From contig JAUWAU010000012.1 of the NCBI GenBank assembly GCA_030601885.1, forward strand, positions 62,001 through 126,000: a stretch of DNA of 64,000 bases. Reading direction: 5' to 3'. This document shows, one piece after another, positions 41,527 to 49,352 of this stretch (positions within the stretch are counted from its first letter, which is position 1; each line of letters opens with the position of its first letter). Origin of the DNA: Armatimonadota bacterium. GTDB lineage: Bacteria; Armatimonadota; Zipacnadia; JAUWAU01. Below the pieces are notes generated by a model. It was not told the DNA's origin, did no database searches, and worked only from the letters and a program-made list of their open reading frames with translations. Both the position numbers and the translations under genes were made by a program.

Positions 41527-42633
41527 CTATGGGCCGCCATTGGAGGCCGCCACTTCCCGGCGCAGGCGCATCAGCGATCCGTCCGCGATCGCCGCGCGGG
41601 CGCGCTCCATGAGCCGGACGTAGTGGCGGAGATTGTGGATAGTGGCCAGGCGCAGGGCGAGAGCCTCGCGGGTAGTGAACAGGTAGCGTAGATAGGCACG
41701 GCTGTAGCGGTTGCATGTGTCGCAGTCGCAATGCGCGTCGATCGGGCCCGCATCGTCCTTGTAGCGGGCGTTCTTGATTCGCACCGTGCCCGTGCTAGTG
41801 AACAGGGAGCCGTGCCGCGCGTTCTTGGTGGGCACGACGCAATCGAAGAGATCGATACCATAGGGGAGAGAATCCAGGATATCGCCGGGCAATCCGACGC
41901 CCATGACGTAGCGCGGCTGCCGCTGGGGCAGGAGCGGCACGGTGTGGGCCAAGACGCTGTGCAGCTCGTCCCTGGGCTCGCCAACGGACAGCCCGCCGAG
42001 GGCGTACCCGTCGAAGCCAATCTCGACGGTTCCCTCGGCACTGCGCTCCCTCAGATCATGCAGCACGCTTCCCTGCACGATGCCGAAGAGCGCCTGATGG
42101 GAATTGCGATGGGCCGCCTTGCTCCGCGCGGCCCATCGCAGCGTCAGCTCCATGGACCGCTCCGCGTAGTCCCGATCGCACGGATACGGGCAGCACTCGT
42201 CGAAGGCCATGGCGATGTCGGAGCCAAGGGCGTTTTGGATCTCCACGGATAGCTCCGGCGTCAGTTCATACTGCCGTCCATCTATGTGTGAGCGGAAGAT
42301 GACGCTTCGCTCCGAAATGGTGCGCTGGGCGCCGAGGCTGAAGACCTGAAAGCCGCCGCTGTCGGTCAAGATGGGTCGGCGCCAGTTCATGAATCTGTGG
42401 ATCCCGCCGAGGGCCGCGATCGTTCGGTGCCCCGGACGCAGCAAGAGGTGGTAGGCGTTGGCGGCAACGATCTGCACGCCGGTGGCGGCAACCTCTTCGG
42501 GCAGGCATGCCCGAACGGTGGCGTGACTGGCCGAGACGATGAAGGCCGGCGTTTTGAGAACGCCGTGGGCCGTGTACAGCTTTCCCGTGCGGGCGTCTGT
42601 GGTCTCATCGGTGGCAATGGTCTCGAAACGCAT
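41527..42633 (-). CDS. tgt: tRNA-guanine transglycosylase
   Basis: 368 residues from ATG 42633 with GGGAGT upstream. It exchanges guanine 34 of tRNAs for preQ1 in queuosine synthesis. LTDSGGFQVFSLG has the first catalytic Asp, FDCVVPTKNARHG has the nucleophile Asp, and CDCDTCNRYSRAYLRYLF carries the zinc cysteines. Length fits the family, though the enzyme is near the short side at the N-terminus. It converges with tpi. No other queuosine gene is in the window. Confidence 0.95.
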   Translation of the reverse strand: MRFETIATDETTDARTGKLYTAHGVLKTPAFIVSASHATVRACLPEEVAATGVQIVAANAYHLLLRPGHRTIAALGGIHRFMNWRRPILTDSGGFQVFSLGAQRTISERSVIFRSHIDGRQYELTPELSVEIQNALGSDIAMAFDECCPYPCDRDYAERSMELTLRWAARSKAAHRNSHQALFGIVQGSVLHDLRERSAEGTVEIGFDGYALGGLSVGEPRDELHSVLAHTVPLLPQRQPRYVMGVGLPGDILDSLPYGIDLFDCVVPTKNARHGSLFTSTGTVRIKNARYKDDAGPIDAHCDCDTCNRYSRAYLRYLFTTREALALRLATIHNLRHYVRLMERARAAIADGSLMRLRREVAASNGGP

Positions 42634-42780
42634 ACGCAACTCCCGCGGCTCGGGCCTGTGTAACTGGCGCAACGGAAGGTTGTCTGGGAATGGGGCAAAA
42701 TCCTCTGGGCGGCCGCGGCAGCCGAATGTACTGCAGTAGGGCGCTACGAGCCGCTCTTACGACACGTACCTGAATCTACC

Positions 42781-45627
42781 ATGGCCACAACGAGCACCGA
42801 GGTCGAGGCGGAGAAGATCGCCGCAGAGCTGCGCGAACTGCTGCGCGGCGATGTGCTATTCGACGATCTGACCCGGGCCATCTACAGCACGGCGGCCTGC
42901 ATTTATCGGATCAAGCCTCTGGGCGTGGTCGCGCCACAGGACGCTGAGGACGTCGTCGCGCTCGTTCGCTACGCGGCGGACAACGACATCCCGCTGACGG
43001 GTCGCGGCGGCGGGTCGGGGCTAGCGGGCCAGACGGTCGGCGCCGGCATCATCGTCGATTTCGCCCGACACATGAATGGGATCGTCACCATCGACCCGGT
43101 CCGCCAGATCGCTCGAGTGCAGCCCGGCATCTTCCTCACGCGCCTCAACAAAGCCGTGGCGGAGTACGGCCTGCTCTTTCCCCCGGATCCGTCCAGCGCC
43201 GACTTCTGCACCATCGGCGGCATGATCGCCAACAACGCCGGCGGCGCGCGCACCGTGAAGTACGGGGCCACCAAGAACTACGTCGCCGAGCTTGAGGTGG
43301 TGCTTGCCAGTGGGGAGTTGGCACACGTGCGAGCGCCTGGGGCGCCCACCGACGAGGACGAGCGGAGCAAGGCGCTTGCTGATATCGCCGGAGCCGTCAA
43401 GGGCGTTCTCACCACACACCAGGAGGCCATACGTGCCAACTGGCCCGAGGTAAACAAGAACAGCAGCGGCTACAACCTCGTGGAGGCGATGGTGGACGGG
43501 GAAGTAGATCTGCGGAAGCTCATCGTCGGCTCAGAGGGCACGCTCGCGCTGGTGACGGAGGCGACGCTGGAGCTGCGTCCGCTCCCGCCCGATATCGGCG
43601 CCGGCATTCTGTATTTCCGCTGTCGAGTGGATGCGGCGAAAGCCATCGGCGAGATCCTCAAGCTCTCACCCAGCAGCATCGAGCTCCTGGACGAGACGTT
43701 TGTGCGAATTGTGCGCGAAACGAACCCCGAACTGCGGCATCTACTGCCCGAAGGCTGCCGAGCGGCGCTGATGGTAGAGTTCGAGGGCCACACACAAGAT
43801 GTGGCGGCGAGTCTGCGCACGACGGAGCAACACCTGGTGGGGCGGCTGGAGCTCGCCACCGGGATGGAGTCGGCCTTCGGCTCCGAGGAGAGGGAACGCC
43901 TGTGGGCGCTTCGAAACGCCGTCGGGCCTCTGGTGAACCGCGTGGTGGGCCGGCGGCAGGCCGTCGTAGTGATCGAGGACGTCGTCGTGCTGCCCGAGCG
44001 TCTTCCGGAGCTGGTTGACGGCCTCGAGCAGATCTTGGCCAAGTACGGCGTCGAGGGCACCATCGTCGGCCACGCGGGCAACGGCAACATGCACGTGCGG
44101 CCGATCCTGGACCTGCGCGACCCCGCGGACGTGCGGCGCATGGAGGACATCGCCGGGGACACCTGCGAACTGGTCGCATCGCTGAGGGGTACGCTTGCGG
44201 CCGAACACGGCGATGGCATCTCCCGCGCACCGTACCTGCGGCGGATTTTTGGCGATGCGTACGAGGCATTCGGGGAAGTCAAGCGCATCTTCGACCCACA
44301 GGGCATCCTCAATCCGGGCAAGATCGTTGGCGACGGCAGCGGCGTGGCGGATAAGCTGCGTCTGGGCTATGAGTACAAGCTGGCGACGACGAGCACGCGG
44401 TTCGACGACGAGCGGCTCCGCGAGCTGGTTGAGAAGTGCCACGGATGCGGAACGTGCCAGGCCTATTGCCCCGTGTGGAACGCGCTCGGCGTCGAGGAGG
44501 CCACCGGGCGAGCGAAAGCCAATTTGCTGCGCGAGATCATCCACGGCCACCTCAGCCCGGATGCACTGACCGATGCGCGCTTCAAGGAGATCATCGACCT
44601 CTGCGTTGACTGCAAGCTCTGCATGACCGAGTGTCCCACGGCCGTGGACATCGCCACGCTGTGCGAGGAGGCGAAGGCACAATACGTGGCCGCCAAGGGG
44701 CAGAGCGTGCGCTCCGCAGTCTTAGCCCGGGCGGACGATCTGGGCCGAATGGGGCGCGCGCTGGCACCCATGTCGAACGTCGCGCTTCGGCTGCGTCCGG
44801 TACGATTCGCCCTGGAGAAGGTCATGGGGCTTGACCGGCGCCGCGAGCTCCCGCCGTTCCGTCGCGGGATGCACGCCAGCAGGGACCAACGGGCGAGCAC
44901 CGGCAAGCAGATCGTCTACTTCGCCGGCTGCTACGCCATGTACAATGACCCGGTGGCCGAGGGGCAGGCAACGATCGAGGTGCTCGAGCGTAACGGCTTC
45001 CACGTCCATGTCCCGCCGCTGCGGTGCTGCGGCGCCGCGTTGGTGAGCATCGGAAGCGGCGACGCCGTTGTGAGGGACGCCGAATGGAACGTCGGCGCGC
45101 TCAGAGAATATGTCGATGACGGATGCACGATCGTCGCCAGCGCGGCCACGTGCGGCCTGATGCTCCGGCACGGCTATCTGCACCTGGTGCCGGGCGACGA
45201 CACGGAAGCCGTGGCGGCGAGCACGTGCGACGTGCATGAATTTCTTGTCAGCCTTCACGACAGCGGCGAGCTCAATACCACCCTCGGACCCGTCTCGAAG
45301 CGAATCGCATATCACGCCCCCTGCCATCTCCGCGCCCAGGGCGTTGGTGAGGCGCCGCTGGCCCTGCTGCGGTTGATCCCCGAGCTTACGATCGCGGACA
45401 TTGAGGACAACTGCTGCGGCATCGCCGGCACCTTCGGCATGAAGCGGCGGAACTTCGATCTGTCTATGCGCATCGGCGAGCCATTGTTTGCCGAGATCGC
45501 ACGGGCCAGGCCCGACGTCGTCGTCACCCCTTGCGGGACGTGTGCCATGCAGATCGGGCAGGCCAACGGCCTCCCCGTGACGCATCCCATGGAGCTGCTG
45601 CGGGACGCCTACCGGGCGGCCGAATAG
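42781..45627 (+). CDS. FAD-linked oxidase fused to Fe-S subunit (YdiJ/GlcDF type)
   Basis: 948 residues. N-terminal FAD_binding_4 domain (about 40-215: VVAPQDAEDVVALVRYAAD, TGRGGGSGLAGQTVG), FAD-oxidase C-terminal domain (about 220-535), a two-cluster ferredoxin region (CHGCGTCQAYCP near 552, CVDCKLCMTECP near 607), and a pair of CCG cysteine-rich domains (FAGCYAMYNDP, RCCGAAL, APCHLRAQG, NCCGIAG). This matches the D-2-hydroxyacid dehydrogenase group that includes YdiJ, which oxidises D-lactate or D-2-hydroxyglutarate and passes electrons on. It has no Shine-Dalgarno before ATG 42781, so initiation may be unusual. Confidence 0.92.
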   Translation: MATTSTEVEAEKIAAELRELLRGDVLFDDLTRAIYSTAACIYRIKPLGVVAPQDAEDVVALVRYAADNDIPLTGRGGGSGLAGQTVGAGIIVDFARHMNGIVTIDPVRQIARVQPGIFLTRLNKAVAEYGLLFPPDPSSADFCTIGGMIANNAGGARTVKYGATKNYVAELEVVLASGELAHVRAPGAPTDEDERSKALADIAGAVKGVLTTHQEAIRANWPEVNKNSSGYNLVEAMVDGEVDLRKLIVGSEGTLALVTEATLELRPLPPDIGAGILYFRCRVDAAKAIGEILKLSPSSIELLDETFVRIVRETNPELRHLLPEGCRAALMVEFEGHTQDVAASLRTTEQHLVGRLELATGMESAFGSEERERLWALRNAVGPLVNRVVGRRQAVVVIEDVVVLPERLPELVDGLEQILAKYGVEGTIVGHAGNGNMHVRPILDLRDPADVRRMEDIAGDTCELVASLRGTLAAEHGDGISRAPYLRRIFGDAYEAFGEVKRIFDPQGILNPGKIVGDGSGVADKLRLGYEYKLATTSTRFDDERLRELVEKCHGCGTCQAYCPVWNALGVEEATGRAKANLLREIIHGHLSPDALTDARFKEIIDLCVDCKLCMTECPTAVDIATLCEEAKAQYVAAKGQSVRSAVLARADDLGRMGRALAPMSNVALRLRPVRFALEKVMGLDRRRELPPFRRGMHASRDQRASTGKQIVYFAGCYAMYNDPVAEGQATIEVLERNGFHVHVPPLRCCGAALVSIGSGDAVVRDAEWNVGALREYVDDGCTIVASAATCGLMLRHGYLHLVPGDDTEAVAASTCDVHEFLVSLHDSGELNTTLGPVSKRIAYHAPCHLRAQGVGEAPLALLRLIPELTIADIEDNCCGIAGTFGMKRRNFDLSMRIGEPLFAEIARARPDVVVTPCGTCAMQIGQANGLPVTHPMELLRDAYRAAE

Positions 45628-45659
45628 CTCGACCGGTGGCACCCGTCTTTCGGACAGGC

Positions 45660-46784
45660 ATGCCATCCCCACGATACTACATCACGGTGGTCAGCGGTCT
45701 CGAGGAGGTCGCCTGGGGCGAGCTGCAGGAGAAGTTGGCGGCGCCGCGTCTGGTGCGGATGGAGCGGGGAAGGGTATTCTTCGACTCCGCGTCAGCTCCG
45801 CGAGAGCTGCTCGCCCTGCGGTCAGTGGAAAACGTGCTCGCCTACGCGGGCGATTTCGGTGGCATCACCGCCGACACCAACTCGTTGGAGCACGTCCGTC
45901 GCGAGGTGGCGCAGATACCTCTCGACGAGCAGGTCCTGATGTACGAATCCATTACGGGGCCGAAGCGGGAGCCCAGCTTTCGTGTCACCGCGCACCGCAC
46001 CGGCACGCACGACTTCAATTCCGTGCAGGTAGCCGCGGCCGCCGGCGCGGGCGTCATCGACCGATACGGATGGCGGGTGGATCTCACGGGCCACGACCTG
46101 GAGGTTCGTGTGGACGTCCGAGAGGACACGTGCCTCGTCGGGCTGCGGCTGTCGGATACGGCGCTGTCTCGGCGAAGCCGCATCGAGCACGGCCCCGCAT
46201 CGCTCAAGTCCACCGTGGCGCATTGCATGATTCGGCTCATCGGCTGGCACAGCAACGAGGCCTTCGTTGACCCGATGTGTGGCACCGGCACGATCCTGGT
46301 GGAGCGAATCGCGCTCGGATTCCCGAGGCTGCTGGTGGGCGGGGAGCGCGAAGAGCGAATGCTGCAGAAGTCCGTGATCAATCTGGGAGCGGCATTGTGG
46401 CCCAAGCCACCCGCCCGCGATGCCGGGCAGGGGTGCCTGGCCCCCACTGCCGCCACTCCCCCGGCAGAGGACGCGCCAGTGCGCTTCGTGCGCTGGGATG
46501 CACGCCGCGTGCCGGTGGCCGCGGGCTGCGTGGACCGGATCGCCTGCAATCTCCCCTGGGGCCGCCGCGTCGGGTCGCACAGAGTGAACGTCCACCTGTA
46601 TCCCGCCTTCGTGCGCGAAGTGGGGCGGATGCTTGCTGAGGGGGGTAAGGCGGCATTGCTCACCGCGGAGAAGCGCCTCATCACGCGCTGCATTCACCGG
46701 GAGCATCGGCTGGCACTCGATGGCATCCGGCCAATCCGAGTGGGCGGCCTGCACGCGTCCATCTATGTGGTCAAGCGCGTGTAG
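45660..46784 (+). CDS. THUMP-type RNA methyltransferase
   Basis: 374 residues from ATG 45660, 30 bp after the oxidoreductase stop; the track's 43 extra residues overlap that gene. The N-terminal half (YYITVVSGLEEVAWGELQE, with THUMP-like FRVTAHRTGTHDFNSVQ) binds RNA. The C-terminal half is a Rossmann methyltransferase with VDPMCGTGTILVE and the catalytic loop CNLPWG, typical of guanine-N2 methylation in tRNA or rRNA (TrmN/RlmL relatives). A proline-rich insert (CLAPTAATPPAED) is unusual. Target position cannot be said. Confidence 0.88.
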   Translation: MPSPRYYITVVSGLEEVAWGELQEKLAAPRLVRMERGRVFFDSASAPRELLALRSVENVLAYAGDFGGITADTNSLEHVRREVAQIPLDEQVLMYESITGPKREPSFRVTAHRTGTHDFNSVQVAAAAGAGVIDRYGWRVDLTGHDLEVRVDVREDTCLVGLRLSDTALSRRSRIEHGPASLKSTVAHCMIRLIGWHSNEAFVDPMCGTGTILVERIALGFPRLLVGGEREERMLQKSVINLGAALWPKPPARDAGQGCLAPTAATPPAEDAPVRFVRWDARRVPVAAGCVDRIACNLPWGRRVGSHRVNVHLYPAFVREVGRMLAEGGKAALLTAEKRLITRCIHREHRLALDGIRPIRVGGLHASIYVVKRV

Positions 46785-46802
46785 GCCATCCGGCTCCTGC
46801 TG

Positions 46803-47981
46803 TCACGCTCGGGGCTCCGGCCCCGTTCCACCGGCTGCCGCCAGCATTACGTCCTCCAGTCGCGCCGTGTGATGCGCCCAGCCAAGCTCTGCCTCGACCC
46901 GCGCCCTGCCGGCTGCGCCGAGCCGGCGTCGAAGGCCGTCGTCCGAGAGCACCCGCACCGCGGCCGCAACGACCGCGTCAACGTCGCCCGGCGGCACTAG
47001 CAAGCCCGTCTCCCAATCCACCACGGCCTCCTCGGCACCAGCGTAGCGGACCGCGATGGAGGGCTTGCCGGAGGCCGCCGCCTCAAGATACGCGATCCCA
47101 AAGCCCTCGAAGCCGGAGGCCTCCGGGCCGCCGCTGATCATGGTAAAGCAGTCGCTGGCGGCATAGAGGCTTGGCAGCAGCTCATCCTCGACGTAGCCGG
47201 CGAACAGGACGTGCTCCCGCACCCCTTCGACGGCTGCAAGGCGCTCCAGCCGGGCGCGATCGCCCCCCTGGCCGGCGATGACGTACAGGAGGTTCTCTGC
47301 CGCTGGGACGATCTGCGGCAGCGCCCGTATGACGACGTCATGCCCTTTGTATTGCTCCGCCGGATCCAGACGGCCCACGGTGAGCAGCACATGCTTGCCG
47401 GCGAGCCCAAATCGCTCCACGGCCGGCGTCGCATCGACCGTCGGATGGAAGCGCTCCAGGTCAACGCCTGGCGGGACGATGGCGATGGAGTCCTCGGCCA
47501 CCCCCGCATCCACGAGCAGAGCCCGCGTGAAGCGGCTGACGGCGATGACCGTGTGCGCCTGCCGCATCAGATGCATCTTGCGGCTCGACAGCCTGCCCGA
47601 GACCGCGTCTATGCCATATGCAGCCAAAACCGTCGGCACACCGCTGCCAAGAGCCGGTGGGGCTGCCGCCAGAGCCGCCGTGGATGTGCCACAGAACACT
47701 ACGTCGGGGCTATGAAGCCGAATCAGCTCTTCGACTCTCCGCCGAAAGCGAGGCAACGCGCGCAGCTTGCGCAGTGCCGCGATGCGACCGCGTCCCTTCG
47801 GCCACGCCGCTCGGACGATGGGGAAGGGTGCGCTCGCGTCGAAGGAGGCGCTGCCGGCTGCGGTCGGCGCCAGTACGACAACGCTGCAACGCGAGGCACG
47901 CAGGCAGAACTGGTACACGTATTGCTGTATCCCGCCCACGTCGGGCGGGAAGTCAACTGTAACCACCAATACTGTAGCCAT
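46803..47981 (-). CDS. GT4-family glycosyltransferase
   Basis: 392 residues from ATG 47981 with a GAGGT site; the earlier track start lacks support. GT-B fold: DFPPDVGGIQQYVYQF at the N-terminus (acceptor domain), TVIAVSRFTRALLVDAG, VPPGVDLERFHP, then VGRLDPAEQYKGHDVVIRALPQ and EASGFEGFGIAYLEAAASGKPSIA, the nucleotide-sugar EX7E motif. It adds a sugar to a lipid- or polymer-linked glycan on the cytoplasmic face. It is one of a group of polysaccharide genes with AsnB and two more transferases, separated from them by the HEPN/MNT pair and repeats. Confidence 0.92.
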   Translation of the reverse strand: MATVLVVTVDFPPDVGGIQQYVYQFCLRASRCSVVVLAPTAAGSASFDASAPFPIVRAAWPKGRGRIAALRKLRALPRFRRRVEELIRLHSPDVVFCGTSTAALAAAPPALGSGVPTVLAAYGIDAVSGRLSSRKMHLMRQAHTVIAVSRFTRALLVDAGVAEDSIAIVPPGVDLERFHPTVDATPAVERFGLAGKHVLLTVGRLDPAEQYKGHDVVIRALPQIVPAAENLLYVIAGQGGDRARLERLAAVEGVREHVLFAGYVEDELLPSLYAASDCFTMISGGPEASGFEGFGIAYLEAAASGKPSIAVRYAGAEEAVVDWETGLLVPPGDVDAVVAAAVRVLSDDGLRRRLGAAGRARVEAELGWAHHTARLEDVMLAAAGGTGPEPRA

Positions 47982-48202
47982 GCATGGTACCTCGGCGGAT
48001 CGCGACCGCCTTGTCTTTTGACCAGAACATAGGCAACTTCCTGCGCCAGTGGTACTGCGAACCGCGAGCACACAGGAACAGCCGATTGCATCCCGACATG
48101 CCGATCATCGGCGATTGAACGAAGTCCGATTGGCGCCTCAGGAGAGGACCATCGTGGCCGATCTGCCCTCCAGCATCGAAACCTCACATCTGGGGAGGTG
48201 AC

Positions 48203-48637
48203 GTGGGCTTTGTTGCTGAATCACAACGCATCGGAGCGACAATATCGATGCCGCAGGATACGTGGAAAGATTGGATGGACCAAGCCGAGCACGACCTGGA
48301 AGTCGCCCACGGGACAAGGGAGAACGGCTGGTACGACACGTCCGTCGTCCAGTCCCAGCAGGCGGCCGGGAAAGCCGTGAAGGCGCTCTGGATTCGGGAG
48401 AAGAACCAGATGGTGCGGAGGACGCATGCCGTTGACGACCTGGCGCGTGAGGCCGGCGCCCCGCCGGGCGTTGTCGCGGCCGGAACCCGGCTGGCCCGGG
48501 CGTACTTCGCCTCGCGATACCCGGACATGGGCCCCGCACCGCCGTTTCGGAGCATCAACGCGGACGAGGCGGACGCCCGGCTACGCGACGCCGAGGAGAT
48601 CATGACGTGGGTGAGACAGCGTCTGGAGAACCGGTAG
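48203..48637 (+). CDS. HEPN-domain protein, toxin of HEPN/MNT pair
   Basis: 144 residues. GTG 48203 has a strong GGGGAGG site; ATG 48248 would also leave the complete domain. The fold is four helices: DWMDQAEHDLEVAHGTRE, then SVVQSQQAAGKAVKALW, the RRTHAVDDLAREAG turn and a C-terminal helix. HEPN proteins are RNases or AMP-transfer targets and pair with MNT nucleotidyltransferases as toxin-antitoxin systems. The next gene overlaps by 31 bp and is the MNT partner. The RX4-6H ribonuclease motif is not clear, so activity is uncertain. The pair sits just before a large repeat cluster. Confidence 0.86.
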   Translation: MGFVAESQRIGATISMPQDTWKDWMDQAEHDLEVAHGTRENGWYDTSVVQSQQAAGKAVKALWIREKNQMVRRTHAVDDLAREAGAPPGVVAAGTRLARAYFASRYPDMGPAPPFRSINADEADARLRDAEEIMTWVRQRLENR

Positions 48638-48975
48638 CCGAACACGCGAAGGTGAAGGACCCAGAGCTTCGGCGCTTCCTGGACGAATGCCTGGACGGCA
48701 TCCGGGCGGGTCTCCAGCCCCAAGGCTTCTGGCTCTTTGGGTCGCGCGTGAGCGGGAGTCCCGATCGGTGGAGCGACATCGATGTGCTCGTCGTGTCGGA
48801 GCGCTTTCGAGACATGAGAGTGCTGGATCGAATGGAGCTCTTCGACCAGCACGCCCGGCCCCACCGCCACGTGGACGCCCTATGCTTCACCCCCGAGGAG
48901 TTCGAGTTCAAGGCAGCGCAGCCCACCCTCGTCGCCGAGATCGTCAAGCACGGGCTCGGGTTGCGGGTGATCTAG
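48607..48975 (+). CDS. MNT-family nucleotidyltransferase (antitoxin)
   Basis: 122 residues. The signature WLFGSRVSGSPDRWSDIDVLVVS contains GSxxxG and the two metal-binding Asp of the DNA-polymerase-beta fold; a third acidic residue is in HRHVDALCF. In HEPN/MNT systems this enzyme AMPylates the HEPN partner and silences it. Start GTG 48607 overlaps the HEPN gene by 31 bp; GTG 48652 is an alternative. Both genes probably come from one transcript. Confidence 0.87.
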   Translation: MGETASGEPVAEHAKVKDPELRRFLDECLDGIRAGLQPQGFWLFGSRVSGSPDRWSDIDVLVVSERFRDMRVLDRMELFDQHARPHRHVDALCFTPEEFEFKAAQPTLVAEIVKHGLGLRVI

Positions 48976-49017
48976 GGGCAACACGGCTGGGAGGCAGTAT
49001 CATATAGGAGACGCATC

Positions 49018-49343
49018 GTGTGGCACGGGTAGCTTGCTACCCGTGTGCATCCTGAGGCCCACACGGCTTGACGAGCAAGCCGTGCCACAGCGTGCTGCTG
49101 TGTGTGTGGCACGGGTAGCTCGCTACCCGTGGGCATCCTGAGGCCCACACGGCTTGACAAGCAAGCCGTGCCACAGCGTGCTGCTGTGTGTGTGGCACGG
49201 ATAGCTCGCTACCCGTGGGCACCTGCTGACAGGAGCAGCACGGCTTGATCCCGTACGGGATGCCGCTTCAGACAGGCACCAGCAAGTCCCTGACCCTACG
49301 GGCGGGACGCCGACCCCGAAGGGGGTCAGGCGCCGTGCCACAC
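49018..49343. repeat. Tandem and composite GTGGCACGG repeats
   Basis: Fills the 377-bp gap between MNT and asnB. Two full 86-bp tandem copies (49021-49106 and 49107-49192) each contain GGGTAGC(T/C)(T/C)GCTACCC and CGGCTTGAC(A/G)AGCAAGCCG hairpins. A third copy starts at 49193 but switches after about 35 bp into an inverted version of the 100-bp module of 23746-23850. No gene here. Confidence 0.85.
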
Positions 49344-49352
49344 AGATGTCCG

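Noticed and set aside
49018-49192. CRISPR array
   Set aside because: The 86-bp period and near-identical full units without variable spacers are a tandem repeat, not repeat-spacer structure.
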